Below are positions 26,696-35,035 of a DNA stretch of 64,000 nt, in pieces. Origin of the DNA: an uncultured Collinsella sp. (GTDB taxonomy: Bacteria > Actinomycetota > Coriobacteriia > Coriobacteriales > Coriobacteriaceae). A program made the position numbers and the translations under genes. Under the pieces are notes generated by a model. The model made no database searches. It had not been told where the DNA came from and was given only the letters and a program-made list of their open reading frames with translations. The stretch's first letter is position 1; each line of letters opens with the position of its first letter. The DNA lies in NCBI GenBank assembly GCA_958353395.1, contig CATWSG010000003.1, positions 1 to 64,000 of the forward strand, written 5' to 3'.

Positions 26696-27051
26696 ACGCG
26701 GTCTCATCCTATATTGCCTACGCGCGGGCGCTCAGCAGGCTGGGTTGGACGCCTGCGGAGTTTGTGGTGGCGGAGTCGTTTGCCGTGCGCCTGCGTGGCA
26801 TGCTGGGACGGTCGCCGATTGCCGCCAACGGGTTGCCGCTCGTCATGGCGTTTCCACGCTGCTCTTCGGTCCACACCTGCTTTATGGCCTATCCCATCGA
26901 CATTGCCTTTATCGATCGAAACGGCAGCATCCTCGCGTGCTACGAAAACGTCCGTCCTTGGCGCATGTGTTCCTGCCCCGGTGCCTGGGCGGTACTGGAA
27001 CGCCCTTCAATCCTCGCTACACCTCCCGCCCTCCAGCAAGTGCCGGCGTAA
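26692..27051 (+). CDS. DUF192 family protein at the end of the Tad operon
   Basis: 119 aa, beginning at a GTG that overlaps the previous stop codon. The core has FAVRLRGMLGR, AFPRCSSVHTCFMAYPIDIAFIDRNGSIL and the C-terminal ENVRPWRMCSCPGAWAVLE, matching the DUF192 beta-barrel family. DUF192 proteins are often secreted, but this one has no clear signal peptide. Its function is unknown; tight coupling to the pilus genes suggests a pilus-related role. Last gene of the operon. Confidence 0.78.
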   Translation: MNAVSSYIAYARALSRLGWTPAEFVVAESFAVRLRGMLGRSPIAANGLPLVMAFPRCSSVHTCFMAYPIDIAFIDRNGSILACYENVRPWRMCSCPGAWAVLERPSILATPPALQQVPA

Positions 27052-27109
27052 GAATTGACGACAGCGGACTTTCGTCATACGAAATTGGGTAAGATGGGGG
27101 AGAAGATGC

Positions 27110-27376
27110 ATGGATGTTGAGATTCATCCCAACGCCAAAAAACACCTGACGGAAAAGCAGGTGCTTGATGCCTGGTTCGCGGTTACTGTGTGCATTCGCC
27201 GCGAGTCGGAGGACGAGCCGCCGAGATGGCTTGCCATTGGATGGCTTCCAGATGGTCGAAGTGTGGAACTTGTTGCGGTCGAACTAATTCGTGGATGGCT
27301 CATTATTCATGCCCTGTCTCCGGTTCAGAAGAAATTCTGGCAAGAGATCGAGCGAGCTCGGCAGAGGGGTCGATGA
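27110..27376 (+). CDS. Putative toxin of a toxin-antitoxin pair (BrnT/DUF4258-like)
   Basis: 88 aa. The layout is IHPNAKKHLTEKQVLDAW, then RWLAIGWLPDGRSVELVAVEL, then WLIIHALSPVQKKF. It fits the compact alpha-beta-beta-beta fold of BrnT/RelE-like actinobacterial toxins: an N-terminal His, a DGR-x-VELV strand and a terminal IHA motif. The next ORF overlaps it by 4 bp and encodes a ribbon-helix-helix protein, the usual toxin-first order of BrnTA modules. RNase activity is inferred, not visible. Confidence 0.65.
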   Translation: MDVEIHPNAKKHLTEKQVLDAWFAVTVCIRRESEDEPPRWLAIGWLPDGRSVELVAVELIRGWLIIHALSPVQKKFWQEIERARQRGR

Positions 27377-27660
27377 TGAGCAAGGCGTATACGGCTGCCA
27401 ATGGTCAGGTTATAACGGATGAAATGATTGACACGTGGTGTGAGTCGTACGAGCATGGCGAGTTTCCGGACGGCGAGCATACCGTTGGGGGGATCGTGCA
27501 CGGGCGGCCTCCACTCTCAAGCGAAGGGACGGCAACGCTATCGGTCAAGATTCCCCTCGGAATGAAGGAGGCGATTCGTCGACGGGCGGCGGCTGAAGGA
27601 ATGACGCCAAGTGAGTTTGCCCGTGCAGCCCTGAGCGAAAAACTTCTTGCGGCCGGTTGA
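27373..27660 (+). CDS. Putative ribbon-helix-helix (CopG-like) antitoxin
   Basis: 95 aa starting at ATG 27373 inside the toxin stop codon, with AGAGGGG upstream; the next ATG at 27376 is also possible. The C-terminal TATLSVKIPLGMKEAIRRRAAAEGMTPSEFARAALSEKLL is a clear ribbon-helix-helix DNA-binding segment. The N-terminal half, including ITDEMIDTWCESYEHGEFPDG, probably binds the toxin. It would autoregulate the pair. No operator palindrome was evident upstream of 27110. Confidence 0.7.
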   Translation: MMSKAYTAANGQVITDEMIDTWCESYEHGEFPDGEHTVGGIVHGRPPLSSEGTATLSVKIPLGMKEAIRRRAAAEGMTPSEFARAALSEKLLAAG

Positions 27661-27735
27661 TGTCTCTAACGTGCTGTTCTATAGGGTCGGACTTGTGGCT
27701 GACGCCGTGCTCAAAAACTTTTTTCAAATTCTCGG

Positions 27736-27763
27736 TTGACCGGAGCGCGTCCTTAGTTATACT
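27736..27763 (+). promoter_or_regulatory. tRNA-Phe promoter
   Basis: TTGACC (27736-27741), 16-bp spacer, TATACT (27758-27763), about 32 bp before the tRNA. Confidence 0.75.
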
Positions 27764-27795
27764 AATCAAGCCTTGAAACAAGGCACACCTCAAAT

Positions 27796-27868
<73 letters not shown>

Positions 27869-27881
27869 CCTTGAATTGACT

Positions 27882-27910
27882 AGGACCTCTGCAAAGGGGT
27901 CCTTTTCTTT
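27882..27910 (+). terminator. tRNA-Phe terminator
   Basis: AGGACC (27882-27887) pairs with GGTCCT (27898-27903), followed by TTTCTTTT. The rest of the gap to 28161 holds only a possible -10 box (TATACT near 28091). Confidence 0.7.
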
Positions 27911-28161
27911 TATCTGGACCCGCGGAAAATGCATCCCGTTATTGAACGAGAAAACGGCATGCGCTTTCCGGTGCTTACTTCCGACGTGCGTGCACATCTC
28001 GGCGCACCAGCTCGTGCCCGCCCGCCCAGACATTCCTCCCGCTTTTGCGCCACTTTACAGACCGTTCGGTCGTCTGTCCGCACGCGCGGGTATACTCAAA
28101 ACAATACTTTTCCTATGCAATACGATGCAGGCTTGGCCTGCACGATCCGAAGGGGGCAGTG

Positions 28162-29223
28162 ATGGAGAGGATACTCGGCGTTAATCTCTCTGGCTGGTTT
28201 ATTCCCGAGCCTTGGGTGACCCCGTCGCTATACGCGGCGACCGGTGCATCCAACGCGGCCGAGCTGCAGGAGGCCATGGGCACCGCCGCCTATAACGAGC
28301 GCATGCGCCGTCATTACGAGACGTTTGTGAGTGAGGATGATTTTCGCCGCATGGCGCAGATTGGCCTCAATGCCGTGCGTTTGCCGGTGCCCTGGTATGC
28401 CTTTGGCTCACAGGAGTCCGATGCGTCTTACATCTCGGTTGTCGACTACATTGACCGTGCGATTGAGTGGGCTGCCAAGTACGATATCCGCGTGCTGCTC
28501 GATCTGGCGACGGTGCCCGGTGGCCAGGGCGATTCCAATGACTCGCCCACCACGCCGGAGGCTGTTGCCGAGTGGCATTCGTCCACCAACGGTCGTCATG
28601 TCGCACTCGACGTGCTCGAGCGCTTGGCCGATCGCTACGGCGAGGCCGAGAGCCTGCTGGGCATTGAGCTGTTGGATACGCCACAGATGAGCGTCCGCAA
28701 GAGCCTCTTTACCATGACGGATGGCATTCCGGCCCACTACCTGCGCAATTTCTATCGTGATGCCTACGAGCTCGTCCGTTCGTATATGCCCGAGGATAAG
28801 ATCGTCGTCTTCTCGTCTTCGGGGTATCCCAGCGAGTGGAAGCATTTTATGCGCGGCGCCAAGTACAAGAACGTCTACATGGATCTTCACCTGTACCATT
28901 ACCGCGACGAGTATGCACTCGACATCACGAGCCCTCGCGGGCTGACGACGGCGATTTCGCGTAACAAGCGCGAGCTTAAAGAAGCGATTTCGACTGGGTT
29001 CCCCGTGCTGGTGGGCGAATGGTCGGGTGCGGCGATCTTTGCCAACTCGTCGGTTACGCCTGAGGGCCGCAATGCCTACGAGCGTGTGTTTATCGCCAAC
29101 CAGCTGGCTTCGTTTGCGCCGGCTGCCGGTTGGTTCTTCCAAACGTGGAAGACCGAGAAGCGCATTGCAGCATGGGACGCTCGCGCGGCGCTCGGTACGC
29201 TCGAGCGCGGCATGATTGAATAG
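28162..29223 (+). CDS. GH5-like (exo-1,3-beta-glucanase-type) protein with altered active site
   Basis: 353 aa in a TIM-barrel arrangement of glycoside hydrolase family 5: GVNLSGWFIPEPWVTPSLY, NAVRLPVPWYAF, DLATVPGGQGDSND, GIELLDTPQ, VYMDLHLYHYRD and PVLVGEWSGAAIF appear in the expected order. The nucleophile strand is intact (Glu286 in GEWS). At the acid/base position, however, the usual NEP reads Asp172-Thr173-Pro174, and the DLHG His is Ala. No signal peptide is present, so it is cytoplasmic. ATG 28162 follows AGGGGG; the upstream extension is discarded. It is 6 bp from rsmI. Either catalysis has changed or the protein is a pseudoenzyme. Confidence 0.82.
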   Translation: MERILGVNLSGWFIPEPWVTPSLYAATGASNAAELQEAMGTAAYNERMRRHYETFVSEDDFRRMAQIGLNAVRLPVPWYAFGSQESDASYISVVDYIDRAIEWAAKYDIRVLLDLATVPGGQGDSNDSPTTPEAVAEWHSSTNGRHVALDVLERLADRYGEAESLLGIELLDTPQMSVRKSLFTMTDGIPAHYLRNFYRDAYELVRSYMPEDKIVVFSSSGYPSEWKHFMRGAKYKNVYMDLHLYHYRDEYALDITSPRGLTTAISRNKRELKEAISTGFPVLVGEWSGAAIFANSSVTPEGRNAYERVFIANQLASFAPAAGWFFQTWKTEKRIAAWDARAALGTLERGMIE

Positions 29224-29229
29224 GTTGAT

Positions 29230-30108
29230 ATGACGCAAAACAGCGCCCATACGGGCAAACTCTATGTGGTCGGCACGCCCATCGGCAACTTGGGCGACCT
29301 GTCCCCGCGCGTTGGCGAGGCGTTTGCCGCCGCCGATGCCATCTGCTGCGAAGACACGCGTGTGACGTCAAAGCTGCTGATGCACCTGGGCATTTCCAAG
29401 CCGCTTGTCCGTTGCGACGAGAATGTGATCGCCAGCCGCGCCGCCGGCCTGGTCGACCGTCTGCTGGCGGGGGAGACCCTCGCCTTTGCCTCGGACGCCG
29501 GCATGCCGAGCGTGTCCGATCCCGGCCAGGCGCTGGTTGAGGCGGCACGTGAGGCCGATGTGCCCGTCGAAGTTATTCCCGGGCCCTCTGCTTGCGTCAC
29601 GGCGCTCGTTTCGTCCGGCATTCTCTGCGAGCATTTTTTCTTCGAGGGCTTTTTGGGCCGAAAGCACGGCGACCGTGTGCGCCGTTTGCAGCGCCTTGCC
29701 GTGGTGCCCGGCGCACTCATCTTCTACGAGTCTCCACATCGCATCGTGGCGACGCTCGAGGCCGTGGCGGAGGTCTTTCCCCAGCGTGAGGTTGCCGTCT
29801 GCCGCGAACTCACCAAGCTGCACGAGGAGGTCTTGCGCGGGCCCGCTGCCCAGCTCGCCGAGGAACTGCGTGCTCGCGGCGAGGTAAAGGGCGAGATTGC
29901 GCTGGTCATCGCGCCGCCGAGCGAGGATGAGGAGGCCGGTATCGTGCCGGTTGACGCCGCGGCAGCGGATCCCGACGAGGCCCTGCGCGAGGATATCCGC
30001 GCCGCGCTCGAGGAGGGGGAGCCCGCCTCTGCGGTGGCCAAGCGCCTGTCTCAGAAGTATTCGCGCCGCAAGCGCGATGTCTATGCCATGGTGCTCGATA
30101 TGCAATAG
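29230..30108 (+). CDS. rsmI: 16S rRNA (cytidine(1402)-2'-O)-methyltransferase
   Basis: Methylates the ribose of C1402 in the 30S decoding centre using SAM. It has the tetrapyrrole-methylase fold with the family start LYVVGTPIGNLGDLSPR, then CEDTRVTSKLL, ASDAGMPSVSDPG, the PGPSA turn and FEGFLGRK, and YESPHR, in canonical order. The 292-aa length is normal. It follows the GH5-like gene by only 6 bp. Confidence 0.95.
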   Translation: MTQNSAHTGKLYVVGTPIGNLGDLSPRVGEAFAAADAICCEDTRVTSKLLMHLGISKPLVRCDENVIASRAAGLVDRLLAGETLAFASDAGMPSVSDPGQALVEAAREADVPVEVIPGPSACVTALVSSGILCEHFFFEGFLGRKHGDRVRRLQRLAVVPGALIFYESPHRIVATLEAVAEVFPQREVAVCRELTKLHEEVLRGPAAQLAEELRARGEVKGEIALVIAPPSEDEEAGIVPVDAAAADPDEALREDIRAALEEGEPASAVAKRLSQKYSRRKRDVYAMVLDMQ

Positions 30109-30177
30109 ATGGAGGATATCCAGCCCTTGCGCTAGAATCATCCCCTGTATGCAACGTTTTTCTGGAGGACAAACCCC

Positions 30178-31779
30178 ATGGATCAAAGCAAGCCTTCGTT
30201 CTTTATCACGACGCCCATCTACTACGTCAACGCCGATCCGCACCTGGGCACGGCTTATTCCACCATCATTGCCGACGTTCAGGCTCGCTATCGCCGCTCT
30301 GCCGGCTATAACGTCAAGTTCCTGACCGGCATGGACGAGCACGGCGAGAAGGTCGCCGAGGCCGCAGCCAAGCACAACATGACGCCGCAGGAGTGGACCG
30401 ACAGCCAGGCTCCGCACTTCAAGGAGCTTTGGAGCAAACTCGAGATTTCCAACGACGACTTCATCCGCACCACCGAGCCGCGCCAGCATCATGCCGTGCA
30501 GTACCTGTGGGAGCGCATGAAGGAGTCCGGTTACCTGTATAAGGGCAGCTACGACGGCTGGTATTGCGTGCCTGACGAGACCTACTTCACCGATACTCAG
30601 GTCCAGAAGGGCGACGAGGAGTACGGCAGCGTCGGCCAGCACCTGTGCCCCGACTGCCACCGTCCGCTTGAGCGCGTGCAGGAGGAGTCCTACTTCTTTA
30701 AGCTTTCCGCCTTCCAGGACAAGCTGCTCAAGCTCTATGACGAGCACCCCGACTTTGTCGAGCCTGCGTTCCGCATGAACGAGGTACGTAGCTTTGTCGA
30801 GGGCGGTCTTAACGACCTTTCCGTGAGCCGCACGAGCTTTGACTGGGGCATTCAGGTCCCGTTTGACGAGGGCCACGTGACCTACGTGTGGTTCGATGCG
30901 CTGCTCAACTATATGACGGCCGTCGGTTACGGTGTCGACACCGACGAGGCGCGTGCCGAGCTGGCCTATCGCTGGCCCGCGCAGTTCCACATCGTGGGTA
31001 AGGACATCATCCGCTTCCACTGCGTCATTTGGCCCGCCATGCTTATGGCCATCGGCGAGGCCCTGCCCGAGCACGTCTTTGCCCACGGTTTCCTGACCGT
31101 GCGCAATGCCGAGACCGGCAAGGCCGAGAAGATGTCCAAGAGCCGCGGCAATGCCATCGCTCCGCAGGACGTTATCGACATGCTGGGCGTCGAGGGCTAT
31201 CGCTACTACTTTATGACCGACGTCGTCCCCGGCACCGACGGTGCCATCAGCTTCGATCGCATGGAGCAGGTCTACAACGCCGACCTGGCCAACAGCTGGG
31301 GCAATCTGATCTCGCGTTCGCTCAACATGAGCGGCAAGTACTTTGACGGTTGCGCGCCCGCCAAGCCCGCATCGTTCGATGCGTTCGACAACCCGCTGGC
31401 AAAGATCGCCGACGGTCTGGTCGAGCGCTACATGGCCAAGATGGACGTGCTCGATTACGGTGGAGCTAAGGACGAGGTTATGGAGCTCATCCACGCCGCC
31501 AACCACTACATCGAGGACTCCGAGCCTTGGGCACTTGCCAAGGACGAGGCCAAGGCTGACGAGCTGGCATTTGTGATCTACAACCTGCTCGAGGCCATCC
31601 GCATTGCCGCTCACCTGCTGATGCCGCTCATGCCCCAGACCTCTGCCGAGGCCCTGCGCCGCCTGTCCTGCGAGGACGAGGCTACGAGCGACGACCTCAA
31701 GGGCATTTGTGCCTGGGGCCAGCTTGCCGGCGGTCAGCCCGTTGAGAAGGGCGATCCGCTGTTCCCGCGTCTGGGCTAA
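30178..31779 (+). CDS. metG: Methionine--tRNA ligase
   Basis: A class I aaRS charging tRNA-Met. The signature HLGT (HIGH) occurs in TPIYYVNADPHLGTAYST, and KMSKS is at residues 318-322. A zinc-knuckle region includes CPDC (about residues 157-160). The 533-aa protein has the helical anticodon domain but lacks the C-terminal dimerising EMAP-like domain found in many MetG proteins. TAGAAT at about 30133 could be its -10 box, and TGGAGGA precedes the ATG. It ends at 31819-31850. Confidence 0.97.
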   Translation: MDQSKPSFFITTPIYYVNADPHLGTAYSTIIADVQARYRRSAGYNVKFLTGMDEHGEKVAEAAAKHNMTPQEWTDSQAPHFKELWSKLEISNDDFIRTTEPRQHHAVQYLWERMKESGYLYKGSYDGWYCVPDETYFTDTQVQKGDEEYGSVGQHLCPDCHRPLERVQEESYFFKLSAFQDKLLKLYDEHPDFVEPAFRMNEVRSFVEGGLNDLSVSRTSFDWGIQVPFDEGHVTYVWFDALLNYMTAVGYGVDTDEARAELAYRWPAQFHIVGKDIIRFHCVIWPAMLMAIGEALPEHVFAHGFLTVRNAETGKAEKMSKSRGNAIAPQDVIDMLGVEGYRYYFMTDVVPGTDGAISFDRMEQVYNADLANSWGNLISRSLNMSGKYFDGCAPAKPASFDAFDNPLAKIADGLVERYMAKMDVLDYGGAKDEVMELIHAANHYIEDSEPWALAKDEAKADELAFVIYNLLEAIRIAAHLLMPLMPQTSAEALRRLSCEDEATSDDLKGICAWGQLAGGQPVEKGDPLFPRLG

Positions 31780-31818
31780 GACGCCGCGCGCCATATCGGC
31801 AATTTGCTGTGTAGATGT

Positions 31819-31850
31819 AAGGGCATGGCCGCAACGGTCCATGCCCTTTT
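31819..31850 (+). terminator. Intrinsic terminator of metG
   Basis: AAGGGCATGG (31819-31828) pairs with CCATGCCCTT (31839-31848), followed by TTTTG. Confidence 0.88.
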
Positions 31851-31886
31851 GTTTCAAGACGCCGCCACCATGCTAAGGAGGCAACT

Positions 31887-32747
31887 ATGACAACTTCGCC
31901 TTTGGCAAGCCCCACGGCAACAAGGGAGCTGCTGGAGGAGTTTGGCCTTGCGACCAAGCATCGCCTGGGCCAGAACTTCCTGATCGACAACCATATAATT
32001 GAGCGCATTTGCGAGCTTTCCGAGCTTGCGGGCGATGAGCGCGTGCTCGAGGTTGGCCCGGGCGTTGGCACGCTCACGCTTGCGCTGCTGCAGGAGGCGG
32101 CGTGCGTCACGTCGATCGAGGCAGATCCCGAGCTCGAACCGGTGCTCGATGCCCACGCCGCCGACTACGCCAACTTCCGCTTTATCATGGGCGACGCGCT
32201 CAAGGTGACGCCGGAGCAGATTGAGCAGGTTGCGGGCGGTGAGCCGACGGTATTTGTCGCGAACCTGCCCTATAACGTGGCGGCGACGATCATCCTGCAG
32301 TTCTTCCAGACGATGCCCGCGCTCAAGCGCGCCGTCGTCATGGTTCAAAAGGAGGTTGCCGATCGCATTGCCGCAGTGCCCGGCAACAAGACCTATGGCG
32401 GCTATACGGCAAAGCTCGGCCTGTATGCGCAGGTTACGGGTCGCTTTGAGGTGCCGCCGCGTTGCTTTATGCCGGCGCCGCACGTGGACTCGGCCGTCGT
32501 GCGTATCGACCGTGTTGACGGCGTGGTGCCCGAAGGACTCGATCGCGAGTTTGTGGCCCGCGTGATCGACGCTGCATTTGCTCAGCGTCGCAAGACCATC
32601 CGCAATTCCATGAGCGCCAACGGCTTTGCCAAGGACGTGCTCGATTCTGCCTTTGTGGCTTGCGATATCGCGCCCACCACGCGCGCCGAAACGCTTGATG
32701 CTGCCGACTTTGTCCGTCTGGCCCAGGAGCTAATCCATGATGCCTAA
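31887..32747 (+). CDS. rsmA: 16S rRNA dimethyladenosine transferase (A1518/A1519)
   Basis: KsgA-type methyltransferase of late 30S assembly. It has LGQNFLIDNHIIERI, the SAM loop LEVGPGVGTLT, the acidic strand SIEADPEL, and the catalytic VANLPYNVA (NLPY motif), followed by the small C-terminal helical domain (about 200-286). An AAGGAGG ribosome site precedes ATG 31887. The 3' end overlaps the TatD gene by 11 bp, so the pair is co-translated. Confidence 0.96.
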   Translation: MTTSPLASPTATRELLEEFGLATKHRLGQNFLIDNHIIERICELSELAGDERVLEVGPGVGTLTLALLQEAACVTSIEADPELEPVLDAHAADYANFRFIMGDALKVTPEQIEQVAGGEPTVFVANLPYNVAATIILQFFQTMPALKRAVVMVQKEVADRIAAVPGNKTYGGYTAKLGLYAQVTGRFEVPPRCFMPAPHVDSAVVRIDRVDGVVPEGLDREFVARVIDAAFAQRRKTIRNSMSANGFAKDVLDSAFVACDIAPTTRAETLDAADFVRLAQELIHDA

Positions 32748-33654
32748 TGCCGAAGGCGTGACGTTTACCAAGAAAAAGAAGACGGTTGCTTGTCCCGTGC
32801 CCTTGGCACCGCTTGCCGACACGCATGCGCATCTGCTTTCGTTCTGGGGCAAAGAAGTGCCCGAGACGCTCGTGCGCGCCAAAGCCGCGGGCGTCGACCT
32901 GTTGGTGACGATGCTCGACCCCATCGCCGACAAGCGCAGCGTGGCGGACTATAGCGACTGGCTGGTGCGCGAAATTCTGCCGATGCGGGATATTCCGCAG
33001 ATCAAGTATCTCGCTGGCGTTCACCCCTATGGCGCGCCGGATTATACCGACGACATTCACGCGCAGGTTGTTGCTGCGCTTGATGACCCTTTGTGCGTCG
33101 GCATCGGCGAAATCGGTCTGGACTACCACATGGATTACGACGACGACATCGTGCCGGCGCCTCATAGCGTGCAGATTGATTGCATGGCACGTCAGCTCGA
33201 GGTTGCCGTGCGTCGCAATGTGCCGGTGGAGCTGCACCTGCGGCACGAGGACTCGGATGGGGAGCGCACCTCGCATATGGATGCGTACAACGTGCTGCGC
33301 GAGGTGGGTGTGCCTCAGGCCGGTTGCGTGCTGCACTGCTTTGGCGAGGATCGCGCCACGATGGAACGCTTTGTGGGTTTGGGCTGCTATATCGCCTATG
33401 GTGGCGCGGCCACCTTTAAGCGCAACGACGACGTGCGCGAGGCGTTTGCGGCAACTCCGCTCGATCGCATTTTGTTCGAGACGGATTGCCCGTATATGGC
33501 GCCGGAGCCCATTCGTGGTCTTGAGTGCGAGCCGGCAATGATTTCTATCACGGCAAACACGCTGGTCAACGACCGTGTCGATCGTACCAGCGAGGATGCT
33601 GAGGCAATCGCGCGAACAGCTTGGGAAAATGCCTGCAAACTTTTTCAAAAATAG
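32737..33654 (+). CDS. TatD family metal-dependent hydrolase/DNase
   Basis: 305 aa. Metal ligands of the TatD amidohydrolase barrel are visible: DTHAH (about residue 28), GEIGLDYH (about 125), LHLRHED (about 168), GCVLHCFG (about 193) and ETDCPY (about 249). It probably has 3'-5' exonuclease activity, as known for family members. A Lys-rich N-terminal extension (KKKK at about 11-14) precedes the barrel. It is translationally coupled to rsmA, although TatD genes more often accompany metG. Confidence 0.9.
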   Translation: MMPNAEGVTFTKKKKTVACPVPLAPLADTHAHLLSFWGKEVPETLVRAKAAGVDLLVTMLDPIADKRSVADYSDWLVREILPMRDIPQIKYLAGVHPYGAPDYTDDIHAQVVAALDDPLCVGIGEIGLDYHMDYDDDIVPAPHSVQIDCMARQLEVAVRRNVPVELHLRHEDSDGERTSHMDAYNVLREVGVPQAGCVLHCFGEDRATMERFVGLGCYIAYGGAATFKRNDDVREAFAATPLDRILFETDCPYMAPEPIRGLECEPAMISITANTLVNDRVDRTSEDAEAIARTAWENACKLFQK

Positions 33655-33657
33655 TTC

Positions 33658-33686
33658 TTGCGTTCGCGATGGTGCTCCGTTATTCT
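33658..33686 (+). promoter_or_regulatory. tRNA-Leu promoter
   Basis: TTGCGT (33658-33663), 17-bp spacer, TATTCT (33681-33686), placed 11 bp before the tRNA. Confidence 0.7.
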
Positions 33687-33697
33687 AATTCCTGCAC

Positions 33698-33784
33698 GCG
33701 GGCGTGGCGGAATTGGCAGACGCGTACGGTTCAGGTCCGTATGGGGGCAACCCCATGAAGGTTCAAGTCCTTTCGCCCGCACCA
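33698..33784 (+). tRNA. tRNA-Leu (CAG)
   Basis: A class II tRNA with acceptor GCGGGCG/CGCCCGC, anticodon stem TACGG/CCGTA with loop TTCAGGT (anticodon CAG, reading CUG), long variable arm TGGGGGCAACCCCAT, T loop TTCAAGT and an encoded CCA. It is followed by the repeat element at 33767-34019. Confidence 0.96.
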
Positions 33785-34019
33785 TTAAATGAAAGAGCTC
33801 CCAGCAATGGGGGCTTTTTTGTTATGGGCCCATCGCAGGGACTTGAACCTGCGAAGGAGCGAGCGTCAAGAAAACGCGGAGCGTTTTTAGCGAGCTGGCG
33901 AGGACGCCGGCAGGCGGCCGAAGCCGGCGCGGATCCGCGAAGCAGATACGCGGACGTCCTTTCGCCCGCACCATTAAATGAAAGAGCTCCCAGCAATGGG
34001 GGCTTTTTTGTTATGGGCC
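33767..34019 (+). repeat. tRNA-linked repeat element, Leu copy
   Basis: A perfect 64-bp direct repeat (33767-33830 and 33956-34019) consists of the tRNA-Leu 3' end with CCA plus the terminator (GAGCTCCCAGCAATGGGGGC then TTTTTT). Between the copies lie an 11-nt antisense match to this tRNA's T arm (33839-33849) and the GC-rich core at about 33860-33939. The core contains AAAACGC-GGA-GCGTTTT and GCGGATCCGC hairpins. The same core recurs after all three tRNA-Arg genes. No credible protein is encoded. Confidence 0.85.
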
Positions 34020-34090
34020 TCCTGTTGGTGTCACGTGGCTGCTTCGTGCGGGTATCCTAATGCCAACGTGTGCCTATCAGAGGAGAGACC

Positions 34091-35029
34091 ATGCTGTTGT
34101 CCGGTATCATCGCTGCTCTTACGAGCCTTCTGCTTCCCATCATCATTTTGTTGTTGCTGCTCCCCAACGCCTGCTATGTCGTTGAACAGCAGCATGCCGT
34201 GATCATCGAGCGTCTGGGCAAGTTTAACCGCATCGTCAACGCGGGCTTCCACATGAAGGTGCCCGTGATCGACCGCAAGGCCGCCACGGTGAGTCTGCGC
34301 ACTATGAAAAACGGCTTCGGCATCGACGTTAAGACCCAGGACAACGTGACCATCGGCCTTGAGGTCTCTGCTCAGTACCACGTGAGCTATGACATGGGCG
34401 CCGGCCCGGCAGATTCGGGTATCTACAAGAGCTACTACATGCTGCAGGAGCCCGTCGACCAGATGCGCGATTTCATCACCGATGCCCTGCGCTCTTCCAT
34501 CCCTGTCTACACGCTCGATGAGGTCTTTGCCAAGAAGGATGACATCGCCAAGGACGTCAACGCCACCGTGTCCGAGCAGATGGCTGCCTACGGCTTCACC
34601 CTCGTGTCGACACTCATCACCAAGATCGCGCTGCCAACCGAGGTCGAGAACTCCATGAACGACATCAACGCCGCCCAGCGCAAGCGCGCTGCTGCGCAGG
34701 AGCTCGCCGAGGCCGACCGCATCAAGCGTGTCACCGAGGCGACCGCCGAGGCCGAGGCGATGGAAAAGGCGGGCGAGGGCATCGCCAACCAGCGCAAAGC
34801 CATCGCGCTGGGCATCAAGGATTCGCTCGAGATTATCCAGGAGACGGGCGTCGGCAACGACGAGGCTAACCAGCTGTTCATGTTTACGCAGTGGTCCGAG
34901 ATGATGACGGAGTTCGCTCGCACGGGTAAAACCTCGACGGTCGTGCTGCCGAGCGATTTCTCGCAGTCGGCCTCGATGTTCGAGCAGATGTTGACCGCCG
35001 ACAAAGTGCAAAACGATTCGAAGGAGTAG
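34091..35029 (+). CDS. SPFH/Band 7 (stomatin-like) membrane protein
   Basis: 312 aa with an N-terminal membrane segment (about residues 3-27), then the Band 7 domain beginning CYVVEQQHAVIIERLGKFNRIVNAGFHMKVPVIDR. A long Ala/Glu-rich coiled coil (about 195-265) precedes the short C-terminus. Such proteins oligomerise on the inner membrane as scaffolds or protease regulators. The partner NfeD gene is not adjacent. ATG 34091 follows AGGAGAG; the upstream in-frame start is rejected. rlmH lies 6 bp downstream. Confidence 0.88.
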   Translation: MLLSGIIAALTSLLLPIIILLLLLPNACYVVEQQHAVIIERLGKFNRIVNAGFHMKVPVIDRKAATVSLRTMKNGFGIDVKTQDNVTIGLEVSAQYHVSYDMGAGPADSGIYKSYYMLQEPVDQMRDFITDALRSSIPVYTLDEVFAKKDDIAKDVNATVSEQMAAYGFTLVSTLITKIALPTEVENSMNDINAAQRKRAAAQELAEADRIKRVTEATAEAEAMEKAGEGIANQRKAIALGIKDSLEIIQETGVGNDEANQLFMFTQWSEMMTEFARTGKTSTVVLPSDFSQSASMFEQMLTADKVQNDSKE

Positions 35030-35035
35030 ACGCGC

